Shown: piece by piece, positions 1 through 7,636 of the stretch
Layout of the letters: each line of letters starts with the position of its first letter
Position numbering within the stretch: the stretch's first letter is position 1
From: Alphaproteobacteria bacterium
GTDB lineage: Bacteria > Pseudomonadota > Alphaproteobacteria > Rickettsiales > UBA8987
Length of the DNA: 35,902 bases
Assembly (NCBI GenBank): GCA_030429625.1
Contig: JAUIFA010000008.1
Location: 1-35,902 of the forward strand
Direction of reading: 5' to 3'
Notes under the pieces: generated by a model
Seen by the model: only the letters and a program-made list of their open reading frames with translations
The model's database searches: none
What the model was told of the DNA's origin: nothing
Made by a program: the position numbers and the translations under genes

Positions 1-130
1 ATTGCGTTTGTAAAACAAACTTATAAATCGCTGGCGTCACTGGGCTTGCAGAGATTATCGACTTCATCGATAATCCTTAGCGCCCCGCCACGGTCGCAGA
101 TAGACTAATAAGGTGCGACTCAATACATAT
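1..130. other. Hairpin-rich intergenic segment, possible structured RNA (window edge)
   Basis: No reading frame is convincing here, but the segment is unusually rich in inverted repeats. GTTTG (6-10) pairs with CAAAC (16-20). TGGCG (32-36) pairs with CGCCA (86-90), GGGC (42-45) with GCCC (82-85), and GATTATCGA (53-61) with TCGATAATC (67-75), so these three are nested in one long interrupted stem. GTCGCA (93-98) pairs with TGCGAC (114-119). None of the stems is followed by a T-run on either strand, so this is not a plain terminator. Strand is undecided because the stems exist in both. It lies just downstream of the deaminase gene and is cut by the window start. Confidence 0.4.
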
Positions 131-155
131 ATTAGATAAAAATTGCAAGAAGTAT

Positions 156-1400
156 CTATGCCTGAGATTTTGGATTGGAAAAGCCACCGGGCAATAAACT
201 CGATATTCCAATGGTCACAAATCCAGCCAAATTTTCAGATTTTTGAGCCGAACCATTATTTGGCAAAATAATCGTAACCACGGCTGTTGGGCTATTATTT
301 TCATCTTTCGTGCTAAATTTCTTTACCCGTTCGCGCTCGTCCCCGCGCAGCGTCATCACCTCCACGCAAGATGTCTTTGAAAATTTCTCCAGCGACTGGG
401 GTAAATGCTCAAAATCAATCTTCATTTTCCACACATTAGTAATATGTGGGTTATGTAAGCCGGACGTAGCATTGGAAATAGCGGTAAAAACGGACGAAGG
501 CGTGCTGGCTTGAATCCGACTGTGCACATTGTTGCCCACAAACATGTCACCACCTTCCGTGCGCACAATAGCCACCGCCGCGGAACGAATATTGTGTGTG
601 TCTTTGGAACAGACCCGCCGCAACTCCTCCGCCATATATTTGTTCAGCTTCACAAAGAAATATGTATCTTTACTGTCAAACGAGACCTGCAATTGCATCA
701 ACGTCCCCACCCTCTCAAGACGAGAGATTTCAGCAATATCATGCGGGTTAGAAAAATAATCCAAGCCCTCACGCATCTGCTTAACAATCTCCCCATTCTC
801 ATCACTGACCCGAATAACCGAATGCGGGAACAGCATATCAATATCGCGCGTAACCACTTCATTAGGACGGACAATCAAAGCAGTATTGTCTTTTGCGTAG
901 ACCATCTCTAAATCACCCATATTTAACGGCAACATGTGTATCTTCGCCTGAGGATTGTCGAAAGAAACTTCGTGGATAAGCTCAAGACAGCTGCCACAAG
1001 GGGAGTGTCGTTTTCCCTCTTCACCCGCCCGAATTGGCTCACCATAATCACCAACATAGCCCACACCGCCCATAAACCACACATCGCTAATCTGGCTGTT
1101 ACGATCATCCCGCAATGCCTCATTAATAGCGTTACGCTCAGCACAAAAGCGGTCAATCGCCTCCCCGGTCTGCAAATTAACACTCACATAAGAACGCCCG
1201 TCTGAAGTACGGATGATCGCCGCAGCATGAAAATAGGTTTCATCGTCAATAGCATTTTCCCGTACCACCGCCAAAATTTTATTAATTTGATTCAGCTGGA
1301 CAGTGCTGTCTTCCATCTCAGAAAGATAGGCAATATCACGATTGGATATGCCGCCTTTAACAACCAATTGCTTAATGGATTGCAGATTCATCATTGCCAT
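156..1400 (-). CDS. Two-domain cytidine deaminase-like protein
   Basis: This is a 414-residue zinc-dependent cytidine/nucleoside deaminase-like protein. The N-terminal domain (about 55-180) has the family signature: a CAERNA motif with C86 and catalytic E88, and SPCGSC with C135 and C138, which would bind zinc. Residues about 270-380 look like a second copy of the fold. An AAxxIxRTxxG segment at about 273 aligns with AAAIIRTSDG at 59, and VWKM at 323 with VWFM at 107. In the second copy the zinc and catalytic residues are replaced (TPSSVFTAI where CAERNAI is expected). A catalytic plus a degenerate domain resembles the E. coli Cdd layout, but this protein is longer. The likely role is pyrimidine salvage; the real substrate is unknown. 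The first ATG lies only 2 nt from AGGGG, so the ATG at 1394 or 1391 is a better start. lipB diverges 46 nt away. Confidence 0.8.
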   Translation of the reverse strand: MAMMNLQSIKQLVVKGGISNRDIAYLSEMEDSTVQLNQINKILAVVRENAIDDETYFHAAAIIRTSDGRSYVSVNLQTGEAIDRFCAERNAINEALRDDRNSQISDVWFMGGVGYVGDYGEPIRAGEEGKRHSPCGSCLELIHEVSFDNPQAKIHMLPLNMGDLEMVYAKDNTALIVRPNEVVTRDIDMLFPHSVIRVSDENGEIVKQMREGLDYFSNPHDIAEISRLERVGTLMQLQVSFDSKDTYFFVKLNKYMAEELRRVCSKDTHNIRSAAVAIVRTEGGDMFVGNNVHSRIQASTPSSVFTAISNATSGLHNPHITNVWKMKIDFEHLPQSLEKFSKTSCVEVMTLRGDERERVKKFSTKDENNSPTAVVTIILPNNGSAQKSENLAGFVTIGISSLLPGGFSNPKSQA

Positions 1401-1446
1401 TACCCCTATTTACCTATAGACAGCATAGCATACTTACCTTAATAAA

Positions 1447-2076
1447 ATGTTAATCATGCAGTGGAAAAGTAGCACAGAACCGGTTTTATATCCTGAAGCG
1501 CTGGATTTTATGCAACAGCGTGTGGAACAAATACATAAAGGAACGGCAGAGGAACTGGTGTGGTTGCTGGAACATCCACCTTTATACACGGCCGGCACTT
1601 CCGCCAAAACCCAAGATTTGATTGACCCAAAACGTTTTGATGTATTTGAAGCAGGACGTGGCGGGGAATATACCTATCATGGTCCTGGTCAACGCATTGC
1701 TTATGTGATGCTCAACTTGCGTCAACGTCAGGAAACACCAGATATCCGTAAATTTGTTACCAATCTGGAGCAGTGGATTATTAACACACTGGCACATTTT
1801 GGGATCACCGGAGAACGTCGCGAAGGGCGTATTGGTATTTGGGTGACTGACGGTCAGCAAGAAGATAAGATTGCCGCACTTGGGGTAAGAATTCGCCATG
1901 GCATCACCTTTCATGGGATTTCTATCAATCTGAACCCTAAACTTGAGCATTTTTCTGGCATTGTGCCATGCGGTATCTCACAGCATGGTGTTACCTCGTT
2001 TGAAAAACTTGGTATTCACGCCACAAGAGAAGATTTAGACAATATTCTTCAGAAAGAATTTGTTACTATATTTTAA
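1447..2076 (+). CDS. lipB: Octanoyl-[acyl-carrier-protein]:protein N-octanoyltransferase LipB
   Basis: LipB moves octanoyl groups from acyl carrier protein to the lipoyl domains of enzymes such as pyruvate and 2-oxoglutarate dehydrogenase, the first step of lipoate attachment in the cytoplasm. The 209 residues are normal for the family. The signature [12 protein letters not shown] is at 71-82 with H78. The catalytic pair is present: K141 in KIAALGVR and C175 in GIVPCGIS. No clear Shine-Dalgarno precedes the first ATG, and an in-frame ATG three codons later (1456) is an alternative start. It diverges from the deaminase gene. The stop codon is directly followed by a palindromic repeat. LipA is not in this window. 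Confidence 0.95.
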   Translation: MLIMQWKSSTEPVLYPEALDFMQQRVEQIHKGTAEELVWLLEHPPLYTAGTSAKTQDLIDPKRFDVFEAGRGGEYTYHGPGQRIAYVMLNLRQRQETPDIRKFVTNLEQWIINTLAHFGITGERREGRIGIWVTDGQQEDKIAALGVRIRHGITFHGISINLNPKLEHFSGIVPCGISQHGVTSFEKLGIHATREDLDNILQKEFVTIF

Positions 2077-2077
2077 C

Positions 2078-2157
2078 CGTCATCCCATGGCTTGACCACG
2101 GGATCTACTATCTAATAAATAACCTTCTGGATAGCGCGATCAAGTCGCGCTATGACG
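2078..2157. repeat. Palindromic interspersed repeat-like element
   Basis: An 80-bp element begins 1 nt after the lipB stop. Its ends are inverted copies: CGTCAT (2078-2083) and ATGACG (2152-2157). Inside are two hairpins. CCCATGG (2084-2090) pairs, with one mismatch, with CCACGGG (2096-2102) over loop CTTGA. AGCGCGA (2133-2139) pairs perfectly with TCGCGCT (2145-2151) over loop TCAAG. A further ATGACG at 2198-2203 after GGGCA may mark a longer, composite element. The form resembles the dispersed palindromic repeats known from Rickettsia and related alphaproteobacteria. I found no second copy in this window, so calling it a repeat family is inference. Confidence 0.55.
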
Positions 2158-2253
2158 ATAGGTAGGTTACCTTATAATGGCCAAAACCATTCGGGCAATG
2201 ACGTTTTTATAGTTTTTCTTGGATTATAACTGTGATCTGAGAATGATATGCTA

Positions 2254-2285
2254 CCAAAAAAATACCGGCACATTGGCCGGTATTT
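2254..2285 (-). terminator. Rho-independent terminator of pnp
   Basis: AAATACCGGC (2260-2269) and GCCGGTATTT (2276-2285) form a perfect 10-bp stem with a 6-nt loop. Read on the minus strand the stem is followed by a run of seven T (2260-2254), about 20 nt after the pnp stop codon. It would end the glmU-to-pnp transcript. Confidence 0.85.
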
Positions 2286-2307
2286 CTTCAGAATTCAAAA
2301 AGGCAGA

Positions 2308-4443
2308 CTAGCTGGCTTTCTTTTCTTGTTGGATTTCTTCACCAGTTTCCTGATCCACTGATTTCATGCTAAGTTTGATCTTACCTTGACGGTCAATGGC
2401 CAATACTTTGACCTTCACACGGTCACCTTCATTGATTACATCAGTGACATTCTCAACACGGCGGTTTTCCAGCTCAGAAATATGTACCAGACCTTGTTGT
2501 TTGCCGATAACGGCCACAAAAGCACCAAAATCAACCACTTTCACCACTTCACAATCGTGGTAAATAGCGCCCACTTCAGCTTCAGCCACAATGTCGTTGA
2601 TCATTTTCTCTGCAATACGGCCAGATTCAGCGTTCACTGCCGCAATACGCACCATACCGTCATCGTCAATGTCCACCGTAGCACCGGAAACTTCACAAAT
2701 CTCACGAATCACTTTACCGCCAGTACCAATAATCTCACGGATTTTATCCGTATGCACTTTCAATGAAGTAATCTTAGGAGCATAGTCATTAACATCGCCA
2801 CGAGATTCCGTCAGTGCCTTAGACATTTCGCCAAGAATATGCTTACGACCTTCTTTAGCTTGCTCTAGAGCTTGTTGCATAATTTCAATGGTAATGCCTT
2901 GGATTTTGATGTCCATTTGTAGAGAGGTAATACCTTCATCCGTACCGGCAACTTTAAAGTCCATATCACCAAGATGATCTTCATCACCAAGAATATCGGA
3001 AAGGACAACAAATTCATCACCTTCAAGGACTAGACCCATCGCAATACCAGCAATCGGACGAGAAATAGGCACACCCGCATCCATCAATGCCAGAGACGTA
3101 CCGCAGACAGTCGCCATTGAAGACGAGCCGTTTGATTCGGTAATTTCTGATACAACACGGATGGTATAAGGAAATTCTTCTTTGCTTGGAAGCATAGCGT
3201 TAATCGCTCTCCAAGCCAGTTTACCATGGCCAATCTCACGACGACCCGGAGCACGAAGCATGCTCACTTCACCCACAGAATAAGGAGGGAAGTTATAATG
3301 CAACATAAAGTGCTGTGATTTGTCACCTTCAAGCGTATCCATACGTTGTTCATCCTGACCTGTGCCAAGAGTGGCAACAACCAATGCCTGAGTTTCACCA
3401 CGGGTGAACAATGCAGAGCCATGCGTACGAGGAAGAATACCTACTTCCGCCACGATAGGACGAATTTGTGTGGTAGAACGACCATCAATACGTTTCTTCG
3501 TCCGCAACAAGTCACCACGCACCACATCTTGTTCCAGATGCTTGATCGCTGAAGTAATGTCGTTGCTGTTAGGAGCATCTTCTACTTCAGCATATTCTTC
3601 AGCCAAAGTACTTTGTACCGACTCACGAATTTCATTCAAACGAGTAGAACGTTCTTGTTTGTCCTGTAAATCATAGGCTTTACGCAAGCCTTCTTCTGCC
3701 AGCTGGCTTACACGGCTTTCAAGGGCAGAGTGATCTTTTGCTGCACATTCCCAGCGAGCCTTACCGGCTTCTGCAGCAAGTTCTTCAATCAAAGCAAGAA
3801 CCGGTTGGATGCCTTCATGGGCAAATTTTACCGCACCAAGCACCACTTCTTCTGAAAGTTCATTAATTTCAGATTCCACCATCATCACAGAGCTTTTGGT
3901 TGCTGCAACGATCAAATCCAAATCGGTTTCTTCTTCAAAACCAACTTGTGGATTTAGGTCATACTCGCCGTTGATATAGCCCACACGCGCCGCACCAAGA
4001 GGGCCGTTAAATGGAAGGCCAGAGACGGCAAGAGCCGCTGCGCCACCAACTAATGCAACAATATCAGGCTGGTTGACACCGTCATGCTCAAGCACCGTAC
4101 AAATAAGTTGAGTTTCATTTTTAAAGTTAGAATCAAACAACGGACGAACCGGACGGTCGATCAAGCGAGAGGTAAGTGTTTCATGTTCACCCGGACGGGC
4201 TTCACGCTTAAAGAAGCCACCAGGGATTTTACCCGCAGCAAAGGCTTTTTCCTGATACACACAGGTAAGTGGGAAGAAGTCGATGCCTTCTTTAGGTGTT
4301 TTAGCGGCCGTCACCACACACATTACAGTAGTACCGCCATAACGCGCCATAACTGTCGCATCCGCCTGACGGGCTATTTTACCGGTTGAAAATTCAAGCG
4401 TGCGACCTGCCCACTCAATGGATTTTGTTATTTCATTAAACAT
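2308..4443 (-). CDS. pnp: Polyribonucleotide nucleotidyltransferase (PNPase)
   Basis: PNPase degrades RNA from the 3' end by phosphorolysis and is a core part of RNA turnover, usually as a trimer associated with RNase E. The 711 residues match the normal length. Two RNase PH domains are visible; the second contains [18 protein letters not shown] near 335-355 and the catalytic aspartates in [14 protein letters not shown] near 485-498. They are followed by a KH domain (about 555-600, with [12 protein letters not shown]) and an S1 domain (about 625-695, with [19 protein letters not shown]). AAGGA about 9 nt upstream supports the ATG. It follows rpsO, the classic rpsO-pnp order, with a 174-nt leader holding long hairpins that suggest processing and autoregulation. 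Confidence 0.98.
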   Translation of the reverse strand: MFNEITKSIEWAGRTLEFSTGKIARQADATVMARYGGTTVMCVVTAAKTPKEGIDFFPLTCVYQEKAFAAGKIPGGFFKREARPGEHETLTSRLIDRPVRPLFDSNFKNETQLICTVLEHDGVNQPDIVALVGGAAALAVSGLPFNGPLGAARVGYINGEYDLNPQVGFEEETDLDLIVAATKSSVMMVESEINELSEEVVLGAVKFAHEGIQPVLALIEELAAEAGKARWECAAKDHSALESRVSQLAEEGLRKAYDLQDKQERSTRLNEIRESVQSTLAEEYAEVEDAPNSNDITSAIKHLEQDVVRGDLLRTKKRIDGRSTTQIRPIVAEVGILPRTHGSALFTRGETQALVVATLGTGQDEQRMDTLEGDKSQHFMLHYNFPPYSVGEVSMLRAPGRREIGHGKLAWRAINAMLPSKEEFPYTIRVVSEITESNGSSSMATVCGTSLALMDAGVPISRPIAGIAMGLVLEGDEFVVLSDILGDEDHLGDMDFKVAGTDEGITSLQMDIKIQGITIEIMQQALEQAKEGRKHILGEMSKALTESRGDVNDYAPKITSLKVHTDKIREIIGTGGKVIREICEVSGATVDIDDDGMVRIAAVNAESGRIAEKMINDIVAEAEVGAIYHDCEVVKVVDFGAFVAVIGKQQGLVHISELENRRVENVTDVINEGDRVKVKVLAIDRQGKIKLSMKSVDQETGEEIQQEKKAS

Positions 4444-4474
4444 AGATTGATTTCCTTATTTTTTCAATTCATCA

Positions 4475-4561
4475 GGGAAATCTCTAAAGATCGTAAAATC
4501 ATAAAAAAGTTGCTAGACAATATTTCTATAACTGCTTTATGGTTTCACGATCCGATTTCCC
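4475..4561 (-). promoter_or_regulatory. Long stem-loop in the pnp leader (possible RNase III site)
   Basis: On the plus strand GATCGTAAAATCAT (4489-4502) and ATGGTTTCACGATC (4539-4552) can pair at 13 of 14 positions, counting one G-U. GGGAAATC (4475-4482) and GATTTCCC (4554-4561) extend the stem below an asymmetric bulge. In the pnp mRNA this forms an extended duplex about 30 nt before the start codon. In E. coli a comparable leader stem is cut by RNase III and allows PNPase to repress its own mRNA; the same job here is inference from position and shape. Confidence 0.6.
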
Positions 4562-4572
4562 ATTACGTTATT

Positions 4573-4608
4573 AAGACTCCCTTCTGTGTTTATGCAAAAG
4601 GGAGTCTT
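4573..4608 (-). terminator. Hairpin directly after rpsO (attenuator or partial terminator)
   Basis: AAGACTCCCTT (4573-4583) and AAGGGAGTCTT (4598-4608) form a perfect 11-bp stem with a 14-nt loop, starting 9 nt after the rpsO stop. In the minus direction no T-run follows, so termination should be weak; the T-run (ATTTTT) lies on the plus side. The position matches the rpsO-pnp junction hairpin of other bacteria, where it gives partial termination or protects the rpsO 3' end. Confidence 0.6.
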
Positions 4609-4617
4609 ATTTTTAAC

Positions 4618-4887
4618 CTATTTACGTAGGCCTAATTTTTTAATTAGAACGTCATAACGGTTAAAATCTTTTGCTTTAAGATAGTCCAACAAACGACGGC
4701 GACGACCTACCATAATGAGAAGGCCACGACGTGAATGATGATCTTTTTTATTGATCTTAAAATGTTCGGTTAGATTCAAAATTCTTTCTGTGAGTACGGC
4801 AACTTGTACTTCCGGAGAACCGGTATCACCATCTTTTTGAGCGAATTCTTTGACTAATTTTTGCTTTTTCTCAGCTGTAATCGACAT
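4618..4887 (-). CDS. rpsO: 30S ribosomal protein S15
   Basis: S15 is a primary 16S rRNA-binding protein of the small subunit and helps form the central domain and an intersubunit bridge. The protein has 89 residues, exactly the common length. It has the family's typical text: [17 protein letters not shown] near 20-36, then the [21 protein letters not shown] block near 45-70 that contacts rRNA. AAAGGAG 6 nt before the ATG is a strong ribosome binding site, as expected for a highly made protein. It lies 15 nt after truB, and pnp follows after a hairpin-containing spacer. Confidence 0.98.
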   Translation of the reverse strand: MSITAEKKQKLVKEFAQKDGDTGSPEVQVAVLTERILNLTEHFKINKKDHHSRRGLLIMVGRRRRLLDYLKAKDFNRYDVLIKKLGLRK

Positions 4888-4902
4888 CGTATACTCCTTT
4901 TA

Positions 4903-5838
4903 TTATAGGTTAAATACTCTAATCGGTTTGATCACATGATCATCTTGAACTGAACAAATAGCAAGCAGTACGCCCTGATAAAAGGCACATACAACATCAC
5001 TATCCGGTAGATGGGCCATCGTTACCTCCAACCCATTCCTCAAACGTGTTGAGGCTTCAGAATCAAGCGGCAGTACCGGGATGTCGTCTAGTACTGTCTG
5101 AACCGGCAGCAGATAATCTGCTAACTTTTCGCACACATCTTCTTGCGAAAGTGGCGCACTATCTACCATTTTTTCTAATTTTGCAAGAGAAATTGCGTTT
5201 TTCTCGTTTAAATTCCCTACTTTAGTACGGCGCAGATATGTCACATGACCACAACTGCCCAATTTTAGGGCAATATCTCGTGCCAAAGAGCGTACATACG
5301 TTCCTTTACCGCAGGTCAGGGAAAATAAATATTCTCCTGATATGTCTGTGGGTTGCTGTAGATTTAATACCAAAGAGTCCACCCGAACAATGCGAGATTT
5401 TAATGCCACCTCCTGCCCACTACGCGCCAAATCATAGGCACGCTTTCCGTTAACCTTTATCGCCGAGAAAGCCGGAGGAACCTGCTCAATTTCTCCAACA
5501 AATTCAGGTAAAATAGCGACAATTTCTTCTTTACTAGGAATATGCTCGGAAGTTTCAACAACCTCCCCTTCAAGGTCATCCGTAGAGGTAGCCTGCCCAA
5601 ATTTAACCGTAAATTCGTAACTTTTGCTGTCGTCCATCACATAATGGACGGTCTTGGTTGCTTCGCCCAACGCAATAGGCAATATTCCACTGGCTAAAGG
5701 GTCTAACGTTCCAGCATGCCCCACTTTTTTAGCATTGGTCAAGCGTTTAACAACCGCTACGGCCTTGGCAGAACTGATATCGAGCGGTTTATCCACTACC
5801 AGCCAACCATTAATATTATTCTTATTCTTTTTCATCAA
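4903..5838 (-). CDS. truB: tRNA pseudouridine(55) synthase TruB
   Basis: TruB makes pseudouridine 55 in the T-loop of tRNAs and also acts as a tRNA chaperone. The N-terminal text GWLVVDKPLDISSA and the motif GHAGTLDPLASG, which contains the catalytic aspartate (about residue 45), identify the family. The length of about 310 residues is normal for proteins that carry the C-terminal PUA-like part. The frame opens with TTG followed directly by ATG (5835-5833). Both follow the stop of the small upstream gene without a gap (TAA-TTG-ATG), which indicates translational coupling; the ATG is my preferred start. There is no clear Shine-Dalgarno. The usual infB-rbfA partners upstream are replaced by glmU and two small genes. 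Confidence 0.95.
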   Translation of the reverse strand: MMKKNKNNINGWLVVDKPLDISSAKAVAVVKRLTNAKKVGHAGTLDPLASGILPIALGEATKTVHYVMDDSKSYEFTVKFGQATSTDDLEGEVVETSEHIPSKEEIVAILPEFVGEIEQVPPAFSAIKVNGKRAYDLARSGQEVALKSRIVRVDSLVLNLQQPTDISGEYLFSLTCGKGTYVRSLARDIALKLGSCGHVTYLRRTKVGNLNEKNAISLAKLEKMVDSAPLSQEDVCEKLADYLLPVQTVLDDIPVLPLDSEASTRLRNGLEVTMAHLPDSDVVCAFYQGVLLAICSVQDDHVIKPIRVFNL

Positions 5839-6003
5839 TTAATGCAAATCTTCAACGCCAAGAAATTTACAAAATGCCCAGAATATCTTTATTACTAACC
5901 ACAGCGCAAACAGACTACCGAAGATAATGGCAGCTCCTTCTAGCAAAGAAAACTCCATCAGCCAATCAATACACGCACCAACTGTTCCGCCACAAAAATC
6001 CAC
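5839..6003 (-). CDS. Small single-pass membrane protein (54 aa), second of a pair
   Basis: This short frame starts with GTG at 6003, 8 nt after AAGGGA, and ends with TAA touching the truB start. It encodes 54 residues: a short N-terminal part with GGTVGACIDWLM, a hydrophobic helix from about 23 to 48 (AAIIFGSLFALWLVIKIFWA), and the tail KFLGVEDLH. I do not recognise a family. It begins 12 nt after the stop of another small membrane gene and shares with it the pattern GG-x(1-2)-G-xx-ID near the N-terminus, the single helix and the size, so the two may be tandem duplicates. Tight coupling to truB on one side supports real translation. Function is unknown. Confidence 0.6.
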   Translation of the reverse strand: MDFCGGTVGACIDWLMEFSLLEGAAIIFGSLFALWLVIKIFWAFCKFLGVEDLH

Positions 6004-6015
6004 TATTTTGTTCCC

Positions 6016-6207
6016 TTACTCATGCAATAAAAAATTTTTGACCATCACAAACAATAAGATCAGCATCCCCAGCGCCGAAGCACAGAGAAAAACCTGTCCG
6101 GTTAATGGCAAATGGGAAAATAAATAGATCGCATGGTCGATAGATTTGGCATTAAGTATTGCATCAATCGCCTCACCGATACCTCCTAACTGATTCTCTA
6201 TTGCCAT
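6016..6207 (-). CDS. Small single-pass membrane protein (63 aa), first of a pair
   Basis: The ATG at 6207 overlaps the glmU stop by one base (TGATG), and GGAGG lies about 8 nt upstream inside the end of glmU, so translation is probably coupled. The 63 residues have an N-terminal amphipathic part (QLGGIGEAIDAIL near 5-17) and one membrane helix from about 38 to 58 (VFLCASALGMLILLFVMV), ending KNFLLHE. I do not recognise a family. The neighbouring 54-residue gene has the same architecture and a similar GG-x-G-xx-ID motif. Its place between glmU and truB says nothing clear about function; an envelope role is only a guess from the membrane helix. A GTG one codon upstream is an alternative start. 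Confidence 0.7.
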   Translation of the reverse strand: MAIENQLGGIGEAIDAILNAKSIDHAIYLFSHLPLTGQVFLCASALGMLILLFVMVKNFLLHE

Positions 6208-7556
6208 CACTTTCCTCCTTTTTCTTTTCTAAATTCTACCGCTCTGCCCGATTTTTCTTTTTGCTTCATTTTGTTATAAGCAACAGAATCCGACTTAACG
6301 TCCTTTATGATTGTGCTGCCAGCAGCCACCATAGCACCTTTTCCAATGGTTACAGGGGCTACCAAGCTTGAATTTGAGCCGATAAACACGCCTTTCTCAA
6401 TCGTAGTTTTATGCTTATCATACCCGTCATAATTGCAGGTTACCGTTCCCGCACCAATATTAACGTCTTCGCCTATATCCGCATCACCGATATACGTCAA
6501 ATGGCTGATCTTTGTTTCCTTACCAATTTTAGATTTCTTAATTTCCACAAAATTCCCAATCTTACATGCCTCGCCAATGTCCGCCCCTGGGCGTAAGCGA
6601 GCATAAGGCCCTACTGATGCGTTTTTGCCAATGACCGCGCCTTCAATATGTGAAAATGATTTAATCTCCACCCCTGCTTCGATCACTACATTTGTTCCAA
6701 ACACCACATTAGGATGAATCACCACACCCGATGCGATCTGTGTGTCCATGGCAAAATAGACTGTTTCCGGTGCAATCAGCGTCACCCCATTTTCCATATG
6801 TTGTTGGCGCAATCTTTTTTGTTGTATTGCCTCTGCAACGGCTCTTTCGGCTTGAGAGTTTATGCCCATCACCTCTTGTTCAGCACATTCCTCATAAGCA
6901 CAGCTATAGCCATTTTCACGCGCAATTTCTATAATATCTGTCAGATAATATTCACCTTTAGCATTGTCATTGTCCAAATCGTGAAGAAAACCACTCAAAA
7001 GATTGCTACGTACCGCAATGACTCCCGAATTACACAGCGTAATCTTTCTTTCATCAGAACTCGCATCCTTATATTCCACAATAGCATCAAGATCACCATG
7101 ACTACCGGCAATCAACCGCCCATATTCACCCGGATTTTCCGGCCGAAAACCAAGCACCACCGCCGCCAATGTGTTAGACACATCAAAACGATGCAACATC
7201 CGCAATAAGGTTTCTTGAGTGATAAACGGTGTGTCGGCATAAAGCACAAACACAATGCCTTCAAAATCATCCAACGCAGACTCTGCCACCTTTACCGCAT
7301 GACCCGTTCCCAGCTGTTCACGCTGAATCACACACACAGCATCTTTAACAACAGAGGTTAATTCCGCTTCTACCTGCCGCATATTTTCCCCAAGCACCGC
7401 AATGATTTTTTTGGTATAATTGAGTTCTGTTACCGCACCTAGCGAATGGTGTAACAAGCTTCTCCCCGCAACTTTATGCAATACCTTAGGTGTTGGCGAA
7501 CACATGCGAGTTCCCTTCCCCGCAGCAAGAATAATGGCAGCAACGTCATGACTCAT
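6207..7556 (-). CDS. glmU: Bifunctional UDP-N-acetylglucosamine pyrophosphorylase / glucosamine-1-phosphate N-acetyltransferase
   Basis: GlmU carries out the last two steps to UDP-GlcNAc, the precursor of peptidoglycan and lipid A: acetylation of glucosamine-1-phosphate and then uridyl transfer. The N-terminal nucleotidyltransferase domain has AAGKGTRM at 11-18 and PKVLHKVAG. The C-terminal left-handed beta-helix shows hexapeptide repeats, including NFVEIKKSKIG, HLTYIGDADIG and the acetyl-CoA-site text NIGAGTVTCNYDGYDK. The frame is open 30 codons further upstream to 7646, but the family start is MSHDVAAIILAAGKG at 7556, with AGAGGTG about 6 nt before it. That gives 449 residues, a normal length. 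It heads a minus-strand run through two small genes, truB, rpsO and pnp. Confidence 0.96.
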   Translation of the reverse strand: MSHDVAAIILAAGKGTRMCSPTPKVLHKVAGRSLLHHSLGAVTELNYTKKIIAVLGENMRQVEAELTSVVKDAVCVIQREQLGTGHAVKVAESALDDFEGIVFVLYADTPFITQETLLRMLHRFDVSNTLAAVVLGFRPENPGEYGRLIAGSHGDLDAIVEYKDASSDERKITLCNSGVIAVRSNLLSGFLHDLDNDNAKGEYYLTDIIEIARENGYSCAYEECAEQEVMGINSQAERAVAEAIQQKRLRQQHMENGVTLIAPETVYFAMDTQIASGVVIHPNVVFGTNVVIEAGVEIKSFSHIEGAVIGKNASVGPYARLRPGADIGEACKIGNFVEIKKSKIGKETKISHLTYIGDADIGEDVNIGAGTVTCNYDGYDKHKTTIEKGVFIGSNSSLVAPVTIGKGAMVAAGSTIIKDVKSDSVAYNKMKQKEKSGRAVEFRKEKGGK

Positions 7557-7596
7557 TAAAACACCTCTATAAACCTTGTAACTTTCTTTAACACAC

Positions 7597-7625
7597 AATA
7601 TAGTTATGTGACATATCTTGGTAAA
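7597..7625 (-). promoter_or_regulatory. Predicted sigma-70 promoter for glmU
   Basis: On the minus strand TTTACC (-35, plus-strand 7620-7625) is followed after 17 nt by TATATT (-10, 7597-7602), about 40 nt before the glmU start. It lies in the 80-nt region between glmU and the divergent rmuC. This is a sequence match only. Confidence 0.5.
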
Positions 7626-7636
7626 GGGTTTTATAA

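Noticed and set aside
1-130. Part of a permuted two-piece tmRNA on the minus strand (ACAAACGCAA near the window edge resembles a resume codon region)
   Set aside because: There is no GGATTCGAC-like 5' element, no CCA end and the codon after GCA does not fit the usual tag. The similarity is too short.
2386-2766. Long plus-strand frames opposite pnp and other minus-strand genes
   Set aside because: They are antisense shadows of strongly conserved genes, without family resemblance or ribosome binding sites.
4447-4629. A 60-codon plus-strand frame in the rpsO-pnp spacer
   Set aside because: It runs across both inverted repeats, has no ribosome binding site and lies antisense to the pnp leader; the structure explains the sequence better.
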